NCBI RefSeq assembly: GCF_900108185.1
Contig: NZ_FNVA01000010.1
Location: 26,278 to 90,277 of the forward strand
Direction: 5' to 3'
From: Bryocella elongata
GTDB lineage: Bacteria > Acidobacteriota > Terriglobia > Terriglobales > Acidobacteriaceae
DNA length: 64,000 nt
Part shown: positions 1-8,597 of the stretch, one piece after another
How the letters are laid out: each line of letters begins with the position of its first letter
Position numbering within the stretch: position 1 is the stretch's first letter
Position numbers and translations under genes: made by a program
Notes under the pieces: model-generated
Told to the model about the DNA's origin: nothing
Database searches by the model: none
Seen by the model: the letters and a program-made list of their open reading frames with translations, nothing else

Positions 1-154
1 AGAGAGAGATGCAGCTCAGCTCGGTCCAACCGAACTGGGTCAACGCGCCGCCGTTCTGCGTGGTGAGGTTGGTCAGATTGTTGGTGAACTGGTAGAGCCA
101 GTCCATGCCCGACGATGCGGACGGCAGTGCTTGTGCGAGAACGGCGATGCTCAT
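1..154 (-). CDS. virB6: VirB6/TrbL-like T4SS inner-membrane protein, N-terminal part (cut by window edge)
   Basis: Only the first 51 codons are in the window. The translation begins MSIAVLAQALPSASSGMDWL and continues YQFTNNLTNLTTQNGGAL. It matches the start of the complete VirB6-like protein at 23802-24719 almost residue for residue. VirB6 proteins are polytopic inner-membrane components of the transfer channel. This is the last visible gene of the minus-strand T4SS operon, and the operon continues off the left edge. Confidence 0.85.
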   Translation of the reverse strand, partial: MSIAVLAQALPSASSGMDWLYQFTNNLTNLTTQNGGALTQFGWTELSCISL

Positions 155-171
155 ATCGGTCTCCGGTGAAA

Positions 172-420
172 TCAGGGGATATAGCTCTTCCATGTCTTGC
201 CTTCTTTACCAGCGGCGGAATTATGCCGCTTCTTGTCCTGCTCTACCTGCCTGCGGAACGCCTCATCGCGACTTCTTTGCTCCTCGGCGTCGTGCTGTTG
301 CTGTTGAAGGATGGCGGCGGCCTTGTGAGCTTCAAGGCTCTGGTAAATCACGGCGCTGCCAATGGCAGTCAGCGCCGCAAGAATCGCAAGCAGTATCTTG
401 GTGTTGATCGCTTTCAACAT
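172..420 (-). CDS. Small T4SS-operon membrane protein (virB7 position)
   Basis: This 82-residue protein has one N-terminal membrane segment (about residues 9-26, LLAILAALTAIGSAVIY). A charged, Gln/Glu-rich, probably coiled-coil tail follows and ends KSYIP. Its counterpart in the second operon is at 23508-23777, with an identical first 21 residues and a closely similar tail. It lies between virB5 and virB6, where many T4SS operons encode the small VirB7 or an entry-exclusion protein. No lipobox cysteine is visible, so neither name is secure. Conservation in both copies shows it is a real gene. Confidence 0.75.
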   Translation of the reverse strand: MLKAINTKILLAILAALTAIGSAVIYQSLEAHKAAAILQQQQHDAEEQRSRDEAFRRQVEQDKKRHNSAAGKEGKTWKSYIP

Positions 421-432
421 TGCGTCTCCGAA

Positions 433-1218
433 TCAAGGAAGATAGGTCTGCCAGGTGTTGCTTTCGTTCGCCGCACTCACGTTGTTGGTCGAACGTTGCT
501 GCTGAACGAACGCGGCGGTATTCAGGTCTTGCGCAGCAGCGTTCCGCTGCTGCATGTTCGTGACGGTCATCTGTGAAGCGAGGCAGGCTTGCAAGACGCC
601 CTGCGACTGCATCTCCGACATCTTCTGCGCTTCTGCTGCGTTCAGAAGGTTGAGCTGTTCGACCTCAGTGTTCGTGCCATCGCTCCCGTCGAGCTGCTGC
701 GAGGCGAGCGTGTTGTTCGCGGTGACGTTCTGTGTCCTCGCGCCCCTGTACTGGCCGACTGCGGTAAGGCAGTCGGGAGAGATGGAGTCCGATGCCTCGA
801 TCATGGCCAGTTGCGAGAGCTGGGCGCTCCCCGACGTCTGCCCTTGTAGGTAGGTGGTTGTGTTTCCACTCACCTTAATCGTTCCGGCTGTCCACGCCGT
901 GGACGACGCGCTGGGCGAGTTCGTATTGAGAGCAATGCTCATGCCGCTCGTCTCGCCAAGCATATTGGCGACGTTGGCGTTCTTCATCGCATTCAAGGTC
1001 GTCTGCCACTGCTGCTTGAGTGAGAAGTGCGTGATGTTGTTCTGGAGCATCTTGTACTGCGACTCCAGCGTTGTGAGCTGGGAAACAAGGCTGGCGTAGC
1101 TGGTCGGGTCGAAGACGATGTCGCCGATCCCGAAGAGAGCGAAGCTGGGTGTCGCGGTCAACAGAAGCAGACCGCCGGTTAGAAGATACTTGTTGCGTTT
1201 GGTCATCACGAGTTTCAT
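433..1218 (-). CDS. virB5: VirB5/TrbJ-like T4SS protein
   Basis: 261 residues with a signal peptide (basic start, hydrophobic LLTGGLLLLTATPSFA, then LFGIGDIVFDP). The long helical region is rich in Gln, Asn and Ala, with spaced cysteines (PDCLTAV, LQACLAS). The start ATGAAACTCGTGATG at 1218 was chosen because an AGGAGG lies about 4 nt upstream; the reading frame stays open further upstream but only as shadow. The homologue at 22710-23495 has exactly the same length. VirB5/TrbJ proteins are periplasmic, pilus-associated adhesins or assembly factors. Confidence 0.85.
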   Translation of the reverse strand: MKLVMTKRNKYLLTGGLLLLTATPSFALFGIGDIVFDPTSYASLVSQLTTLESQYKMLQNNITHFSLKQQWQTTLNAMKNANVANMLGETSGMSIALNTNSPSASSTAWTAGTIKVSGNTTTYLQGQTSGSAQLSQLAMIEASDSISPDCLTAVGQYRGARTQNVTANNTLASQQLDGSDGTNTEVEQLNLLNAAEAQKMSEMQSQGVLQACLASQMTVTNMQQRNAAAQDLNTAAFVQQQRSTNNVSAANESNTWQTYLP

Positions 1219-1241
1219 ACAGCCTCCTTTGGGTGAAAGAG

Positions 1242-1472
1242 CTAGAAGCATTGCGGGCAGGTGGGGTCCAACCTGTCCAGGGAAAAGTGCCTGATATTGT
1301 TCACGATCCGGCACGGGAACTTCGCCACGGCATCCACAGTTTGGACAAAACAATCGAGTGTGCTGGCGACAGAGCTGCGTCCAACCGGCGAGACGAGAGG
1401 AGCGAGAGCCAGCATGGATGCACTGACTGAGAGAATGAGCCTGTTGCGTCTCGTAATGGTGAGTGTGGTCAT
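1242..1472 (-). CDS. Small exported Cys-containing T4SS-operon protein
   Basis: 76 residues, with an N-terminal hydrophobic segment and a C-terminal motif LDRLDPTCPQCF. The second operon has a counterpart (22479-22685) whose body is very different but whose tail, LDRLDPTCPQC, is identical. A GTG lies two codons further upstream, but the AGGAGG at 1481-1486 is correctly spaced for the ATG at 1472. I recognise no family. The constant CPxC-type tail on a variable body suggests a periplasmic interaction or disulfide motif. Confidence 0.65.
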   Translation of the reverse strand: MTTLTITRRNRLILSVSASMLALAPLVSPVGRSSVASTLDCFVQTVDAVAKFPCRIVNNIRHFSLDRLDPTCPQCF

Positions 1473-1484
1473 AAGCACAACCTC

Positions 1485-1727
1485 CTATTCCTGATCCACG
1501 AGCTGGCGGGCAATCTGCGGAATCATTGCAACCCACTCGGAACCAGACCGCTCGATGGCTTCCGCAATGGTGTATCCCTGTTCCATAAGCCAATCGGCAC
1601 GATTGAGGACCAGAGCAACAGCGACTTTCTCGCCAGTGGACTGGACAGCCCAGGCGTCGTGACCGCCGCGCTTGGCATCCTGCGCTTTGCGGAACAAATG
1701 GGCGTATCTCGGATTCCTCTCATCCAT
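1485..1727 (-). CDS. Small conserved T4SS-operon protein
   Basis: 80 residues starting MDERNPRYAHLFRKAQDAKR. It shares the central block GGHDAWAVQSTGEKVAVA with the protein at 22240-22473. There is no signal peptide or membrane segment, so it is presumably cytoplasmic. It sits between virB10 and virB5 in both operons. No known family was recognised; conservation in both copies is the evidence that it is expressed. Confidence 0.7.
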   Translation of the reverse strand: MDERNPRYAHLFRKAQDAKRGGHDAWAVQSTGEKVAVALVLNRADWLMEQGYTIAEAIERSGSEWVAMIPQIARQLVDQE

Positions 1728-1750
1728 AGAATTGCCTCTCGGAAAAGCGT

Positions 1751-3082
1751 TCACATGGTGGGGTCGACGCGATGCTTCGCGTAGGACGGGATGAGGATGT
1801 CGCGCCCGACGTAGATGCGGGCGCGAGAACCCTCCTTGAGCGTGATGACAGGCAGGCGATTCAGGAAGTGGTTCAACACCTGCTCACCCTCAGTGGCTGA
1901 CTGCTCGGAGATCCCGCTGCGTATCTGAGACGACGCCGTAAGCACGCTGCCGTTATTACCGATCTGTGCCAGGCCACCTAAACCGCCCACGGCAGCCGCC
2001 GCGCCGAAGGCCATCAGATAGCCGTGGTCTACCTTCGTTGCAAGGCCGGTCGTGCCAAGTGGGTCAAGGCCGATGTATTTATCAAAGTCGAGTGAGAAGC
2101 CGTCGGGGCAAACGGCACGATGGAAGGTCACAAACATCTTTCGCTGCTGGGCATTGCCCACGCTCTGTACTGTACCGATCAGTCGAGTACCCTGCGGCAT
2201 AAGAAGCTGCTGATGGTCATGCGAGTAGTAGTCGGTGGTGAGCATGACCAGGATCGGGCCGCTCAACCCACCGTCGATGTGGTTGGTGACAACCCCTTCA
2301 AGAACCGTGCCCTCAAAGACGCGATAGAGACGGCCTTGATAGTTATCGAAGTCGTATCCACCCATCGCGTCGGTCTTGGAAACAGCTTTGGCCTGTTGCG
2401 CGGAAGGCACTTGCACAACACCGGATTTGTCGCTCGCTCCACTGGTAGATGAACTGCTTGGAACTTCCGCGACCGCCTGGGGATGGACCTCCTCATGCTC
2501 CCCCAATACAGCCGTTGCCGGCTGCGTCGGCACAGCAGCACCGGGCGCTGCGCCCGGGTGGGCGAAGTCGATAGCGACGGTGTCGCTGTTGATCGCGTCC
2601 TGCGTTTGTTTTTCCTTCGCTATCTGTTTTTGCTTCGCCTCTGCCTGAGCCTGCGAGATGTTCGAGGTGTGTTGTGGTGCATTTGGGCTATTGCCATAGA
2701 TCGCATCGCGTTGCGCTGCCGTCATTGGCTGTGTCCCGGCGGCCTCTGGACCGGGGACACTCTGTTCGGCCTGGAGCTGCTGCATCGCAGCGGCCAACTC
2801 CTGCTGATGCTGCCGCTCCTCAGCGTCCCGTTGTGCCTGCACCTGCTGCTGCGTCGAAAAACTGTTTACCTGTTGGGCATTGGGCGAAGCGGGGCGCATG
2901 GTCATTGCGCTTGCCGGGGCCGCTTTCTTGTTGCCGCTCAACAAGCTGGACACATTGGCGACGCCGATCAGGGCAATGATGACAACGAGGACTACCACTA
3001 CGGGCATACCCTTCTTGAGTGGCGACTTCGCTTCCGGCTGGTCGGGGACAGTGGCGGGGGAATTCTGATTCGGCTCAGTCAT
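1751..3082 (-). CDS. virB10: VirB10/TrbI-like T4SS core protein
   Basis: 443 residues with the VirB10 layout. There is a short cytoplasmic N-terminus, one membrane helix at about residues 27-45, a long Gln/Ala/Pro-rich periplasmic linker, and a C-terminal TrbI domain (YRVFEGTVLEGVVTNHIDGG near residue 250, GTRLIGTVQSV, HGYLMAFGAAAAVGGLGGLA antenna region, near-terminal GSRARIYVGRDILIP). VirB10 spans inner and outer membranes in the core complex. It starts 2 bp after virB9 stops, consistent with translational coupling. Confidence 0.92.
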   Translation of the reverse strand: MTEPNQNSPATVPDQPEAKSPLKKGMPVVVVLVVIIALIGVANVSSLLSGNKKAAPASAMTMRPASPNAQQVNSFSTQQQVQAQRDAEERQHQQELAAAMQQLQAEQSVPGPEAAGTQPMTAAQRDAIYGNSPNAPQHTSNISQAQAEAKQKQIAKEKQTQDAINSDTVAIDFAHPGAAPGAAVPTQPATAVLGEHEEVHPQAVAEVPSSSSTSGASDKSGVVQVPSAQQAKAVSKTDAMGGYDFDNYQGRLYRVFEGTVLEGVVTNHIDGGLSGPILVMLTTDYYSHDHQQLLMPQGTRLIGTVQSVGNAQQRKMFVTFHRAVCPDGFSLDFDKYIGLDPLGTTGLATKVDHGYLMAFGAAAAVGGLGGLAQIGNNGSVLTASSQIRSGISEQSATEGEQVLNHFLNRLPVITLKEGSRARIYVGRDILIPSYAKHRVDPTM

Positions 3083-3084
3083 GG

Positions 3085-3915
3085 CTAGTTTGCCCCTCCC
3101 ACGCGATGAAACTCGACCTTCTGCTTACCGATGGCGAGATAGCCGTTGTCCAACTGCTTCGGCACGGTGTAAAGACCATTGCTGAAATCGAAGTTGATGA
3201 GCGACCCTTTCTTGTCCTTCACTTCATACAAGGCAGGCGTCTCCTGGAACTGGCCGCGCAGGTAGGTGAATTTGTCATCCCGCCAGATCTGCTGAAGGCC
3301 AAGAGCCTTACCCTTTGATTGATCCCATGTGTAATCAAAGTGGAGGTTGCTGGGATATTGGCTCCGATATTGCTCGGCCTTCGTCTCTTCGGCCTTCAGC
3401 TCTGCTGCCTGGGCAGCTTTGGCGGTAGCGGCCTCCTGCTTGGCCTTATCCAGTTCTGCGGCAGGTACAAACACAGGAAGTTGTGTCAGCCTATCTTTTG
3501 CCGCCTGGTCGCCGGGAGCGATGAAGACTTTGGAATCGAAGTGGGCATCCGGCTCACTGGAGACTTCATGGAGTTGCAAGGTGTACTCGTTCCCGTGGTC
3601 GGAGACGATGTGAATGTCCGTTGATCCATTCGCAACTTTGGGCTTAACGCTGATGAAACGACTGGCGACATGGCCGCCATCGAAGACCCAATCGACAGTG
3701 TCACCGGCGAAGACGTTGGCGACCTTCTCCTCAACGGGAAGGACGATCAGTGTCGATTGCAGCAGGCCAGCGCGGATCACAGGAGGCGTGTCCGCCTCGG
3801 ACACGGTGACGGTGCGCGGTGCATTCGGCTGGAGAGGATGGGTATCGACGGCGTGGCACTGGGCAGAGGCCAGCGCTAGTCCGGCGGAGACGACGATGGG
3901 GATAAGTGGTTTCAT
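3085..3915 (-). CDS. virB9: VirB9/TrbG-like T4SS outer-membrane core protein
   Basis: 276 residues with a signal peptide (MKPLIPIVVSAGLALASAQC). An N-terminal periplasmic beta domain follows (FAGDTVDWVFDGGHVASRFI), then an Ala/Lys/Glu-rich helical linker (about residues 165-195) and a C-terminal domain (FDYTWDQS, LYTVPKQLDNGYLAIG) typical of VirB9/TrbG. The ATG at 3915 is preferred over an upstream in-frame start at 4002 that would overlap virB4 and lack a signal peptide. VirB9 forms the outer-membrane ring with VirB7 and VirB10. Confidence 0.88.
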   Translation of the reverse strand: MKPLIPIVVSAGLALASAQCHAVDTHPLQPNAPRTVTVSEADTPPVIRAGLLQSTLIVLPVEEKVANVFAGDTVDWVFDGGHVASRFISVKPKVANGSTDIHIVSDHGNEYTLQLHEVSSEPDAHFDSKVFIAPGDQAAKDRLTQLPVFVPAAELDKAKQEAATAKAAQAAELKAEETKAEQYRSQYPSNLHFDYTWDQSKGKALGLQQIWRDDKFTYLRGQFQETPALYEVKDKKGSLINFDFSNGLYTVPKQLDNGYLAIGKQKVEFHRVGGAN

Positions 3916-3943
3916 GGCACTGGCCTTTCTTCGGTTGGGTTGG

Positions 3944-6313
3944 TTACACAGTCTCTCCCTGGGCAAAGCGATCAATGCCCTCGGTGAGTCCATACTTTTC
4001 AATAAGCTTTGACCGTCGCACCCGGTCCTTCGGCTTGGTGGAGAACGTGGCGTAGCTGCGTTTGTCGAGGTTCAACGTGACGACCTTCGTAATGCCGTCG
4101 CGCCGCATGTACAGCGCCTCGCGGTCCTGCAAACTCTCGAACAACGCGATCTGTTGTTCGTTCATCTTGAACAACTCGGCGTAGCGCTTTCGGTTGAAAG
4201 TCGCATCCTTCAGAAACAGAAACGATGTGCAAGAGTTCACGATGCTGTCAGCGTTCGCACCCAGGTCGTCGGCGGACTGGCCGATCATGGTGACGCCGCC
4301 AAGGTTCTTGCGAACGGTCTTGATGGAAGCAAGCGCGCCATCAAGGAGCTGCTTGTTCTTCATCGAAGAGAAGATCTCTTCGATGAGGATGTGCTTGGGA
4401 ACGCCCAGATTCGCCGGGTTGTAGAGAACGTCATTAATACGCCGAAGAAGCCATACCATCAGCGGCTCGATCAGGTCGGCATACTGCTCGTTGTTCACGC
4501 CCTGGAAGTCGAAGCATTGCAGGCGGGATAGCGAGAGACTGTCTTCGACGTTGTCGAAGACGGCGTTATAGATGCCTTTCCCAACCCACTTCGACAGATA
4601 ACGGTCGAGTTTCTTTGGCAGAAACAGATTTGCCAGGCGGCGGTTCTCAGGATCGAGCAGATACATATCCTGCACGGCTTTGTGGATCACGTCATCGTCT
4701 TCCGGCTCCAGCTCTGCGCCGCCGTTGGTGAGCAGGAGTTTGATAAACGAGTAGAGAAACTTGATATTGCTTTCGGTCGGCTCCAGAGCAAACGGATTCA
4801 CCCGTGGGCCGTCTTTGCCCACGCGATCAACCTTGCCACCGTACAACTCCACCACACTTTCGTAGCTGCCACCGATGTCGAAGATGTAGGTAAAACCGCC
4901 GTATTTCTGCTCCAGTGCGACGGTGGCGTTACCCACCACGCTTTTGCCCGACCCCGTGGGACCGATGATGAGCATGACCCGCACGCCATCCACATACACA
5001 TCCTGAAAGAACGGCGTCCGGGTACGGGTCTCGAAGATATTGAGGTACTCGTTGTCGAGGTCTTCCGAGTGAGGATGACCGATGTGCGGAGCGAACACAG
5101 AGGAGAGCCGCGCGTGATGGTCCTCCGCCAGCCACAGCGGGAAGACGTTGAACTTGTGATTGCCGGGGAACATCGCATAGAACGCCGACAGATTCCCAAG
5201 CGTCTCCTCCATCACCTGCGCTCGGGCATCGACGAAGATGCGATGCACGGCGGGGACGATGTTGCGAAGCTGCTCGGGGCTTCGGGCTGCCAGCAGTAAA
5301 CGTAAGGAGTATTCGCCCTGGGCCTTCTTATCGAGCGACCGGATAACTTCGCTCAGGTCATCGACATTGTTGTTGGCAGCCTTCGCGCCCGCGCCGGTTT
5401 CAAGCGATGCGGTGTCGCGCCCGCTCATCACGCGCGTCAGTACACCGACCTTGAAAAAGGAGATGAACTTCTCTTGCGCGTCGATCTCGCTGCGGGCGGA
5501 GGATGTAGGCTTCACCCTCCATGTCGAGCACAGGACACTATCGCAATCGAGCCTCAGCAGACCGGAGAAGAGGCACGGCCTCGAAGCCTCCGGTGTCGTC
5601 TTCAGCGAAAACATCTGCACATGGCGCTTGCCGACTTGGAGGTAATCACTATGCCACGCAATCGGAGTCTTCACGATCTGCCGGTCCACGCCAGTATCGT
5701 TGCGGAGTTGGTCACGCTCTGCCCATTCTTCAAGGTTGAACAGATAGCTGAAGAACTGGAAGGTTTCGTCCTTACCAAGGAGCCGCAATCCAATGGCGCT
5801 GCCAAGATGGCTCTGAAGGATGGTTGCGGTCTTCTCAAGGTCCGCTAGCATCCGCGATGTGTCCGCGGCATTCTCTTGCGGTTTGCGCTCGAACGGCTTC
5901 ACCTTCGACGGCTCCAGTGTGAGGCACCAGTGCAGGTCGATACGGCGGAAGGCCGCCGTGTTCTCAAGGAATGTGAGACGGTCACTGGCGAAGACTTCCG
6001 TGGCGGGGTTCGCATACTTCTCCTGACGCGGAAGGTCGAAACCAGACATCACGCGCGTGTACTGGTAAAGGCACGAGCCCTCCGGCAAGCCGCGCAACGC
6101 ACCTTCGATGGATCGCATTCGCGACTCAAGCTCTAAGTCCGTCAAGCCTTCTTCGTCGATGCCGGTGAGAGCGAACAGGCATCCGTAACCGCCGCCCTTG
6201 AGAGCAAAGATCTCTGGCCCGACAAAGCGTGCAATCGGAACGATGCTGCACGCCGCTCCTGCCTTGGCGAACCACGGAGTATGTTTGAGCTGCTCAGTGT
6301 TTACGCGGGTCAT
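3944..6313 (-). CDS. virB4: VirB4-type T4SS ATPase
   Basis: 789 residues. The N-terminal half carries the VirB4/TrbE domain (FALKGGGYGCLFALTGIDEEGL). The C-terminal half is a RecA-like ATPase with Walker A GPTGSGKS, a DPENRR segment, and HILIEEIF as the Walker B region. It energises pilus assembly and substrate transfer at the inner membrane. The start overlaps the end of virB3 by 20 bp. It is the same length as the second copy (17730-20099) and highly similar over the whole length. Confidence 0.95.
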   Translation of the reverse strand: MTRVNTEQLKHTPWFAKAGAACSIVPIARFVGPEIFALKGGGYGCLFALTGIDEEGLTDLELESRMRSIEGALRGLPEGSCLYQYTRVMSGFDLPRQEKYANPATEVFASDRLTFLENTAAFRRIDLHWCLTLEPSKVKPFERKPQENAADTSRMLADLEKTATILQSHLGSAIGLRLLGKDETFQFFSYLFNLEEWAERDQLRNDTGVDRQIVKTPIAWHSDYLQVGKRHVQMFSLKTTPEASRPCLFSGLLRLDCDSVLCSTWRVKPTSSARSEIDAQEKFISFFKVGVLTRVMSGRDTASLETGAGAKAANNNVDDLSEVIRSLDKKAQGEYSLRLLLAARSPEQLRNIVPAVHRIFVDARAQVMEETLGNLSAFYAMFPGNHKFNVFPLWLAEDHHARLSSVFAPHIGHPHSEDLDNEYLNIFETRTRTPFFQDVYVDGVRVMLIIGPTGSGKSVVGNATVALEQKYGGFTYIFDIGGSYESVVELYGGKVDRVGKDGPRVNPFALEPTESNIKFLYSFIKLLLTNGGAELEPEDDDVIHKAVQDMYLLDPENRRLANLFLPKKLDRYLSKWVGKGIYNAVFDNVEDSLSLSRLQCFDFQGVNNEQYADLIEPLMVWLLRRINDVLYNPANLGVPKHILIEEIFSSMKNKQLLDGALASIKTVRKNLGGVTMIGQSADDLGANADSIVNSCTSFLFLKDATFNRKRYAELFKMNEQQIALFESLQDREALYMRRDGITKVVTLNLDKRSYATFSTKPKDRVRRSKLIEKYGLTEGIDRFAQGETV

Positions 6314-6569
6314 AGTAGCTCTTCTGGTTGAGGCTCAGGCCCCACAGTTGGAACATCTTCGGGTGTTTACGGACGATGAGCCATGCGCCGACCGCGAGCG
6401 TCGGGAAAGCCAGCATCGCCAACAGGCGAAAACCAACGAGGAAAACCGTTACGCAGACGAATACGATCGCCATCCATGCTGTAAGATCGAGACCAAGCTT
6501 GGCTCTCGGTCGATTCAGCGCTTGATTGATTGGTAACGGCTCTCCCCGCTTGGTCATGGTCGATGTCAC
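6294..6569 (-). CDS. virB3: VirB3/TrbD-like T4SS membrane protein
   Basis: 91 residues with a basic N-terminus and two adjacent hydrophobic segments (about residues 31-67). It ends LWGLSLNQKSYYDPRKH. Size, the double membrane segment and position between virB2 and virB4 identify it as VirB3. It overlaps virB4 by 20 bp. The second-operon copy differs by only a handful of residues. Confidence 0.88.
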   Translation of the reverse strand: MTSTMTKRGEPLPINQALNRPRAKLGLDLTAWMAIVFVCVTVFLVGFRLLAMLAFPTLAVGAWLIVRKHPKMFQLWGLSLNQKSYYDPRKH

Positions 6570-6572
6570 CTC

Positions 6573-6914
6573 CTACATCGACTGGCCGGTCAGGCTACCG
6601 ATCCAACCGGCACCCCAACCGAGCACTCCGGCGCCGAACAACGCGCCGAAGAGTCCTGGAATTGCATCCTGGAACCGCCCACTCATCATGCGAATTCCCG
6701 CGAAAATGAGGCCGCCAAAGCAGATGACGGCCCCAGCGTATATTGCAAAGGTCTTAAACGTTCCCATGAGCGTTTGCGCCCCTGAGAAGTCCATCGTCCC
6801 TTGTGCGTGGGCAACGCCGGCACACGTGAGGGCGAAGAGCGCAGGCAGAAGCGTGCGTCCAACGTGGAGGAATCCCCGCGTAATCCGGTAACGACGATAC
6901 GAGTTGAGTGACAT
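6573..6914 (-). CDS. virB2: VirB2/TrbC-like pilin
   Basis: 113 residues with an N-terminal signal region ending AHAQ. The mature part carries two hydrophobic segments (IYAGAVICFGGLIFAGI and GLFGALFGAGVLGWGAGWI), typical of TrbC/VirB2 pilins. The start at 6914 has TCTCCT (AGGAGA on the coding strand) 6 nt upstream. The mature sequence is nearly identical to the pilin at 17060-17470, but the leader peptides differ strongly. It is the first gene of the operon. Confidence 0.9.
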   Translation of the reverse strand: MSLNSYRRYRITRGFLHVGRTLLPALFALTCAGVAHAQGTMDFSGAQTLMGTFKTFAIYAGAVICFGGLIFAGIRMMSGRFQDAIPGLFGALFGAGVLGWGAGWIGSLTGQSM

Positions 6915-7032
6915 AGGCAATCTCCTGATGGCTGATTTTGCTTCGCCATGTCACGGAAGGTAAGGTCAGGAGATCCGCAAAGTCCAAGACGTAATTTTTA
7001 TAGTGCTCAAGATTCTGTTTATAGATAGGCAA

Positions 7033-7989
7033 TCAACCGATAAGCGCGAGTTGCTTGGGATGGCGAACCGCAGCGGGTTGCGGCTGCTTGCGCTTGTTTC
7101 CGAGGCCGTGTTCATCGAGGTACTGCTCGATGAACATCAAGGCCATATGCCTGCGATCCTTTGGGGTAACGAAGGCGACATCTGCGGTCCAATGCAGGCC
7201 CGCTAATGGCCTCGTAATCAGCCCTGCATCAAGTGGCCAGAGTTGATCGATCAGGGCAAGTCCGTACCCCTGCTTGACCATTAGTTGTATGTCCGCCGGA
7301 GTTGCTGCGGAACTGGCGATGTTTAAAGGCACACCAACCTCCGCAAACATCTCCGAAAGACGTGTATGAGCCGCAGGGTGTAGTTCAGGATCGCGGAACA
7401 CTTTGAGCCGTGATGCAACCTCGTGTATGTCCACCAAAGCCTCATTAGCGAGGGGATCATCCGAGCGCATACAGATCACAAGCGGCGAGTGCGCTACTTG
7501 TCGAACATTCCAGGTGTCCTTGTCGATAGGCATGGGGAGCAGAGCACAATCGAGAGTCCCGTTCTCGAGACGCTCCAGGTTGTGCTTTGTATTTCCGCTC
7601 GAAAGGTTGATCTCGCACTCTGGAAACATGGCTTGATAGGCAAGGCGGAAGTTGTCGAGAAGGAAGCCATTCACAAATGACGAGAAACCTATTCGGAGCA
7701 GAGGGACCGTTCCGTCATGAATGGCTTTCGCCATGCGGAAGGTCTCTTTCTTCTGTGGAAGGACGATCCTGGCCCATGCGAGCACGAACTCTCCGGCAGG
7801 CGTTGGATGGACCCCGTTGCGTCCATCGCGAATCAAGAGTGGATAGCCAATATCAGCCTCCACCATCTTGATCTGATGACTGACGGCAGGTTGTGATCGC
7901 AAGACATGCTCGGCTGCTTTGCTGAAGTTCTTGCGCTCTGCAATCGCAACCAAGTATTCCAGATGGCGAAACTCGACGATGTCTGACAT
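7033..7989 (-). CDS. LysR-family transcriptional regulator
   Basis: 318 residues. The N-terminal winged HTH (FRHLEYLVAIAERKNFSKAA, then SQPAVSHQIKMVE) and the C-terminal periplasmic-binding-like effector domain are the LysR signature. It is co-directional with and 118 bp upstream of virB2, so it may control the T4SS operon, or its own promoter may read into it. No counterpart precedes the second T4SS copy. Its ligand is unknown. Confidence 0.92.
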   Translation of the reverse strand: MSDIVEFRHLEYLVAIAERKNFSKAAEHVLRSQPAVSHQIKMVEADIGYPLLIRDGRNGVHPTPAGEFVLAWARIVLPQKKETFRMAKAIHDGTVPLLRIGFSSFVNGFLLDNFRLAYQAMFPECEINLSSGNTKHNLERLENGTLDCALLPMPIDKDTWNVRQVAHSPLVICMRSDDPLANEALVDIHEVASRLKVFRDPELHPAAHTRLSEMFAEVGVPLNIASSAATPADIQLMVKQGYGLALIDQLWPLDAGLITRPLAGLHWTADVAFVTPKDRRHMALMFIEQYLDEHGLGNKRKQPQPAAVRHPKQLALIG

Positions 7990-8269
7990 GGCCCTAAGAC
8001 TCCGCTGGCAGTGACGTCAAGACTCCACATCTCCCTCGGGGGGACGAGAGTCGATGTTGCTCCTTAAATCGTTCTACTAGGAACCGGATGCGTCAATTAG
8101 TTTCGTTTGCGTATCTGGATACCCAGACAGGTAACTAGGCACCAAATGGTTCCTACCTTGATCAGTCATCTATGCAAAAAACTTTGAGTGGTATTTATGA
8201 GAAGTATTGGACTCCTACAGAATCGAAAGGCACTCTGAGGACCGGGTATATCCCATAAGCGAGGTGTAC
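7990..8269. other. Intergenic region between divergent lysR and excisionase genes
   Basis: About 280 bp with no convincing gene. It must hold the divergent promoters. LysR proteins usually bind next to their own divergent promoter, but I could not define a T-N11-A box with confidence. Confidence 0.4.
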
Positions 8270-8518
8270 ATGCCTTCAGATCTGTATGGTATCGAGGACC
8301 AGAATGCTCCAGGCAAAAAGCCTCCCGCTTCTGCGGGAGGCTTCGTTCCAGAACGGCTGCTTGATAGTGATGAAGCAGCCAAAATTATGAACGTCCACCC
8401 CAAGACTCTCCAAAAGCTCGCGCGCAAAGGTATCGTGCGTGGGGTACATGTGGGGAAGCTATGGCGTTTCCGAGCCTCCACGATTGAGGATTGGATTCAG
8501 CGTCAGCTCGCCAGTTAA
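8270..8518 (+). CDS. Excisionase-family HTH DNA-binding protein
   Basis: 82 residues from the ATG at 8270, with GAGG at 8261-8264. The C-terminal two thirds is a MerR-like excisionase HTH (LLDSDEAAKIMNVHPKTLQK, then GKLWRFRASTIEDWIQ). Such proteins bend DNA at attachment sites and direct integrase toward excision. It lies 79 bp upstream of the integrase on the same strand. A strong hairpin is embedded in the first 25 codons and encodes the low-complexity stretch KKPPASAGGF. The true N-terminus is therefore uncertain. Confidence 0.8.
   Translation: MPSDLYGIEDQNAPGKKPPASAGGFVPERLLDSDEAAKIMNVHPKTLQKLARKGIVRGVHVGKLWRFRASTIEDWIQRQLAS
8318..8343. terminator. 11-bp stem hairpin inside the 5' part of the excisionase gene
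   Basis: AAGCCTCCCGC (8318-8328), loop TTCT, GCGGGAGGCTT (8333-8343): a perfect stem with a four-base loop, preceded by AAAAA and followed by TTCG. It looks like a bidirectional Rho-independent terminator but lies within the excisionase reading frame. It may be an attenuator, or the real start may lie downstream. Confidence 0.6.
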
Positions 8519-8597
8519 TCCAAGAATGTCTCGACCTTTGCCCGGCGTAGCGATAGCCTAATAACAGCCATCCGTTGCGCCGAAGACAGGAGAGAAA

